This document shows, piece by piece, positions 61,368 to 64,000 of a stretch of DNA of 64,000 nt (positions within the stretch are counted from its first letter, which is position 1; each line of letters starts with the position of its first letter). Source of the stretch: Alphaproteobacteria bacterium (lineage in GTDB: Bacteria > Pseudomonadota > Alphaproteobacteria > UBA8366); the NCBI GenBank assembly GCA_009377445.1, contig WHUA01000008.1:62001-126000 (forward strand), given 5' to 3'. A program made the translations under genes and the position numbers. Under the pieces are notes generated by a model. It was not told the origin of the DNA, did no database searches, and worked only from the letters and a program-made list of their open reading frames with translations.

Positions 61368-62435
61368 ATGCCGACTAAATACGACACGCTCATTCTCGGG
61401 GCTTCCTACGGCTCGCTGCTGGCGATCAAGCTGCTGCTCGCCGGCCACAGCGTGAAGCTGGTCTGCCTCCCCGACGAGGCGGATCTGATCAACAAGGAGG
61501 GCATCCGGGTACGCATGCCGGTCAAGGGCCGGAAGGAGCTCGTCGAGATCGATTCGCGGCGGCTTCCCGGCAAGCTGTCCGCCGGCGCGCCCGGTGACGC
61601 AGATCCGTCCGGATACGACCTGATCGCCCTGGCCATGCAGGAGCCGCAATATCGCCTGCCGGGCGTGCGGGAGCTGCTGGACGCGGTGGCGAAGTCAGGC
61701 GTGCCCTGCATGTCGATCATGAACATGCCGCCGCTGCCGTATCTCGCGCGCATTCCCGGGCTCGACACCAGCAAGCTGACGCAATGCTACACGGACGCCA
61801 CCGTGTGGAAGAGCTTCGATCCCAAGATGATCACGCTGTGCAGCCCCGACCCCCAGGCTTTCCGCCCGCCCGAAGAGCCGACGAACGTGCTGCAGGTAAG
61901 CCTGCCGACGAACTTCAAGGCCGCCCGCTTCGAGTCCGACAAGCACACCGCCATCCTGCGGCAGATGCAGGCGGATATCGAAGCCATCCGCTACGATGCG
62001 GGCGATGGCGCGATCGAGCTGCCGGTCAAGCTCAAGGTGCACGACTCCGTGTTCGTGCCGCTGGCGAAGTGGAGCATGCTGCTCACCGGCAACTACCGAT
62101 GCGTCCAGAAGAGCGAGATGCGCTCCATCAAGGACGCCGTGCACAGCGACATGAACAAATCGCGCACCGTCTACAACTGGGTGAGCGAACTGTGCCGCAG
62201 CCTTGGCGCATCGCCGGACGACCAGGTCCCCTTCGAGAAATACGCGGCGGCGGCCAACGGGCTGACGAAGCCGTCCTCCGCGGCGCGCGCGCTGCTCAAC
62301 GGCGCGAAATACATCGAGCGGGCCGACTGCCTGGTGCGGACAATTGCCGCGCAGAAGGGCATGAAGAATGATGCCGTCGACGAGGCGGTGGTGCTGGTCG
62401 AGGCATGGCTGGAAGCGAACCGCGCCAAGGGTTGA
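61368..62435 (+). CDS. Rossmann-fold dehydrogenase, ketopantoate-reductase-like
   Basis: This 355-residue protein begins LILGASYGSLLAIKLLLAGHSVKLV, a dinucleotide-binding start with GASYGS in place of the usual GxGxxG. The arrangement loosely resembles PanE/ApbA or opine dehydrogenases. The remainder, including LPVKLKVHDSVFVPLAKWSMLLTGNYR, is helical. GGGAGG precedes the ATG. It diverges from the 3-hydroxyisobutyrate dehydrogenase gene across about 190 bases. I cannot name the substrate. Confidence 0.65.
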   Translation: MPTKYDTLILGASYGSLLAIKLLLAGHSVKLVCLPDEADLINKEGIRVRMPVKGRKELVEIDSRRLPGKLSAGAPGDADPSGYDLIALAMQEPQYRLPGVRELLDAVAKSGVPCMSIMNMPPLPYLARIPGLDTSKLTQCYTDATVWKSFDPKMITLCSPDPQAFRPPEEPTNVLQVSLPTNFKAARFESDKHTAILRQMQADIEAIRYDAGDGAIELPVKLKVHDSVFVPLAKWSMLLTGNYRCVQKSEMRSIKDAVHSDMNKSRTVYNWVSELCRSLGASPDDQVPFEKYAAAANGLTKPSSAARALLNGAKYIERADCLVRTIAAQKGMKNDAVDEAVVLVEAWLEANRAKG

Positions 62436-63620
62436 TCAGGACGCACGGCCGATTTTTCGCAGGCTCAGCAGCGTAAACCCGAATGCCGCGGCCGCCGCGG
62501 TCGCCATGATCATGCAGAGCGAAACGTAGCTTTCGCCGAGCAAGCCCGACGCCGCCAGGTCCGAGCTGAAAGCGCCGACCAGGATCTGCGCGGTCCCGAT
62601 GATCGACGACGCCAGGCCCGCGTTCGCGCCGGCGGGCTCCAGCGCCATGGCCGTCGCTGTAGGGACCAGCAGGCCGAAAGAAAAGATATAGAGGCAGAGC
62701 AGCAGCCAAAGCGCGGCCATCGGCGGCTCCGCCTGAGACACCGCCGCGAGCCCCGATCCCACCGCAAGCGCGACCAACGCCCCTGCGAGCAGCAGCCAGC
62801 GGCGGTGAAACCGGCGAAGCGCCTGGCGCGCCGTCATCGAGCCGAAGATGAAAGCGATCGCCGCGATGGAAAAAATCGGGCCGAACTCGCCTGAGGTTAC
62901 GCCGTAGCGCGTGTGGGCGACGGCAGCGCCGATTGCGAGAAAGGACGCGTAGCCGCCGAAAATGGCCGAGGAAATTCCGATGCCGAGGAGAAACTCCGGG
63001 GCCCGAAACAACGGCAGAGCGGAGCGGGCATAGGCGGCAACCGACATCGCGTGGCGGCTCGTGCGGCGCTTTCGCCCCTGCAGGAAGAGGAAGATGCTGG
63101 TCAGCAAAAGAAGGGCGAACAGCACAAGAAACCCGAAGATCCAGCGCCAATCCGCGAGCGTCAGCAACCCGGAACCAAGAGCGGGCGCGACGAGCGGGGC
63201 GCCGCCAACGATGACCGTCATGGTCGAGATCAGGGCGGCCGTCTCGGGTCCGCCACCTTGATCGCGCGCGATCGCCCGGGCGACGACGGGGGCGCCAGCG
63301 CCCATGAGGCCCTGCAGAAACCGCATGCCGACGAGAAGCTCGAGCGAGCCGGCGAGCGCGCAGGCGAAGCTGGCGGCGAGGAAGCCGAGGACGGAGGCGT
63401 ACAACGGCCCGAGGCGGCCGAAGCGGTCGCTGAGCGGACCCCAGAAGAGCTGGCCCGGCCCGTATCCCAACAGATACCAGGTGACCAGCGCGGCGCCGGC
63501 TTCGGGGGATGCGCCGAAATCGCGCGCGATTTCCGGCTGTGCCGGAATGCAGATATCGATGGCGGTCGCCGAGACGGCGGCAAGAGCGCCGAGCGTGAAG
63601 ACGAAGCCGATGCGGTTCAT
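62436..63620 (-). CDS. MFS drug-efflux transporter (Bcr/CflA family)
   Basis: This 394-residue inner-membrane protein with about twelve helices belongs to the Bcr/CflA (DHA1) exporters. TAIDICIPAQPEIARDFGASP in helix 1, GYGPGQLFWGPLSDRFGRLGPL after helix 2 and MRFLQGLMGAGAPVVARAIARD in helix 4 are typical. It probably exports drugs or metabolites by proton antiport. It ends one base after the Rossmann-fold gene in convergent orientation. Confidence 0.92.
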   Translation of the reverse strand: MNRIGFVFTLGALAAVSATAIDICIPAQPEIARDFGASPEAGAALVTWYLLGYGPGQLFWGPLSDRFGRLGPLYASVLGFLAASFACALAGSLELLVGMRFLQGLMGAGAPVVARAIARDQGGGPETAALISTMTVIVGGAPLVAPALGSGLLTLADWRWIFGFLVLFALLLLTSIFLFLQGRKRRTSRHAMSVAAYARSALPLFRAPEFLLGIGISSAIFGGYASFLAIGAAVAHTRYGVTSGEFGPIFSIAAIAFIFGSMTARQALRRFHRRWLLLAGALVALAVGSGLAAVSQAEPPMAALWLLLCLYIFSFGLLVPTATAMALEPAGANAGLASSIIGTAQILVGAFSSDLAASGLLGESYVSLCMIMATAAAAAFGFTLLSLRKIGRAS

Positions 63621-63744
63621 CCTGCGAAGCTGCCATGATTGTCGGATTTCCGAAAGTGCACGAAGCTGGCGGGTCTCGCTTTCGCGGTTTCTGCGTTTCG
63701 CCTATGCTCGCGGAAAGCAGGTCCAGAGCCAGGGAGATGCCGCC

Positions 63745-64000
63745 ATGACGATCATCGCCAATGCCGCCAAACAGAAGCTCGCCGCGGGCGAGCTCGCCAT
63801 CGGCTTCGGGCTGCGCTCGATGCGCACCGTGGATGCCGGCAGGATCGCCGCCGCCTGCGGCTTCGACTGGCTGTTCATCGACATGGAGCACGGCTCCTTC
63901 GACGTCGACCTCGCCTGCCAGATCAGCGTGGCGGCGCTCGACAGCGGCATCACCCCGATCCCGCGCGTGCCGGGGCATCAGCATTTCCACGCTTCCCGCG
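63745..64000 (+). CDS. HpcH/HpaI aldolase family protein, partial
   Basis: Only the first 85 or so residues are inside the window. MTIIANAAKQKLAAGELAIGF, then AAACGFDWLFIDMEHGSFD with the metal/substrate-region Asp-Glu-His, and ITPIPRVPGH, match class II 2-keto-3-deoxy-aldarate aldolases and relatives. Members cleave 4-hydroxy-2-oxo acids to pyruvate and an aldehyde. GGGAG lies upstream of the ATG. The 3' end is cut by the window boundary. Confidence 0.85.
   Translation, partial: MTIIANAAKQKLAAGELAIGFGLRSMRTVDAGRIAAACGFDWLFIDMEHGSFDVDLACQISVAALDSGITPIPRVPGHQHFHASR

Noticed and set aside
1..64000. CRISPR arrays, tRNA or rRNA genes, phage genes
   Set aside because: Reading both strands gave no regularly spaced direct repeats, no cloverleaf with a GTTCGA-type T-arm, and no transposase or phage structural proteins.

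Overview
This window looks like an ordinary chromosomal stretch of a GC-rich alphaproteobacterium, most likely Rhodospirillales-like. Markers of that class include the cell-cycle proteins RcdA (DUF1465), TrcR (DUF1013) and GapR (DUF2312); the small families DUF1192, DUF465, DUF1244 and DUF1127; a COQ9-family ubiquinone protein; a cysteine-free L31; and a three-gene split transhydrogenase (pntAA-pntAB-pntB). I see no rRNA, tRNA, CRISPR array, phage block or transposase gene. The only mobile-type signals are short palindromic repeats.

Layout. 1-6434: central carbon and housekeeping genes (gap, a small unknown gene, a LysR regulator, class I aldolase, thiE, efp, an inositol-monophosphatase-family gene). 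6561-10247: a proline-rich OmpA-like secreted protein followed by a MotA/ExbB-like and a MotB-like protein, probably an envelope proton-channel complex. 10296-16738: an ABC exporter, then a catabolic-looking group of two LLM oxidoreductases, an SDR and a TauD/TfdA dioxygenase. 16809-21250: L31, rcdA, an hsp20 with a heat-shock-type promoter, a thioesterase, a structured small-RNA-like locus, DUF1192, a quinone oxidoreductase and trcR. 21368-25025: divergent propionyl-CoA synthetase and acyl-CoA synthetase genes. 25119-29088: two DUF465 genes flanking a phosphofructokinase/TIGR02444 pair, then purE-purK. 29097-31211: COQ9, peptide deformylase, S21 and a DUF1127-like protein. 31239-34267: the transhydrogenase. 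34442-43321: a UbiB-like kinase, two tandem DadA-like oxidases, a hydrolase, a long-chain acyl-CoA synthetase, a BON protein and a nucleotide-sugar epimerase. 43584-50747: a giant indolepyruvate:ferredoxin-type oxidoreductase, an L,D-transpeptidase, gapR, DUF1244, a YbdK-type ligase and an N-formylglutamate amidohydrolase. 50828-64000: an EamA transporter, a class III cyclase, pyruvate kinase, an enolase-paralogue operon, a TPR protein, a degenerate DUF2817 protein, a hydrolase-OsmC fusion, two dehydrogenase-like genes, an MFS exporter and the start of an HpcH/HpaI aldolase.

The glycolytic genes (gap, fba, pfk, pyk and an enolase paralogue) are scattered rather than in one operon, and no pgk lies between gap and fba. 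The most unusual unit is a compact three-gene minus-strand operon (54800-57417): an APH-like small-molecule kinase, an enolase paralogue in which the conserved active-site His is Ala and a ligand-region Glu is Asp, and a 91-residue protein I do not recognise. It looks like a metabolite kinase plus an altered enolase, and its substrate is unknown.

Other points worth a look are an rpsU gene without a canonical start codon, a candidate small RNA or micro-ORF locus at 18985-19176, a CTAG-bounded palindromic element present twice, and a phosphofructokinase that mixes ATP-type and PPi-type residues.
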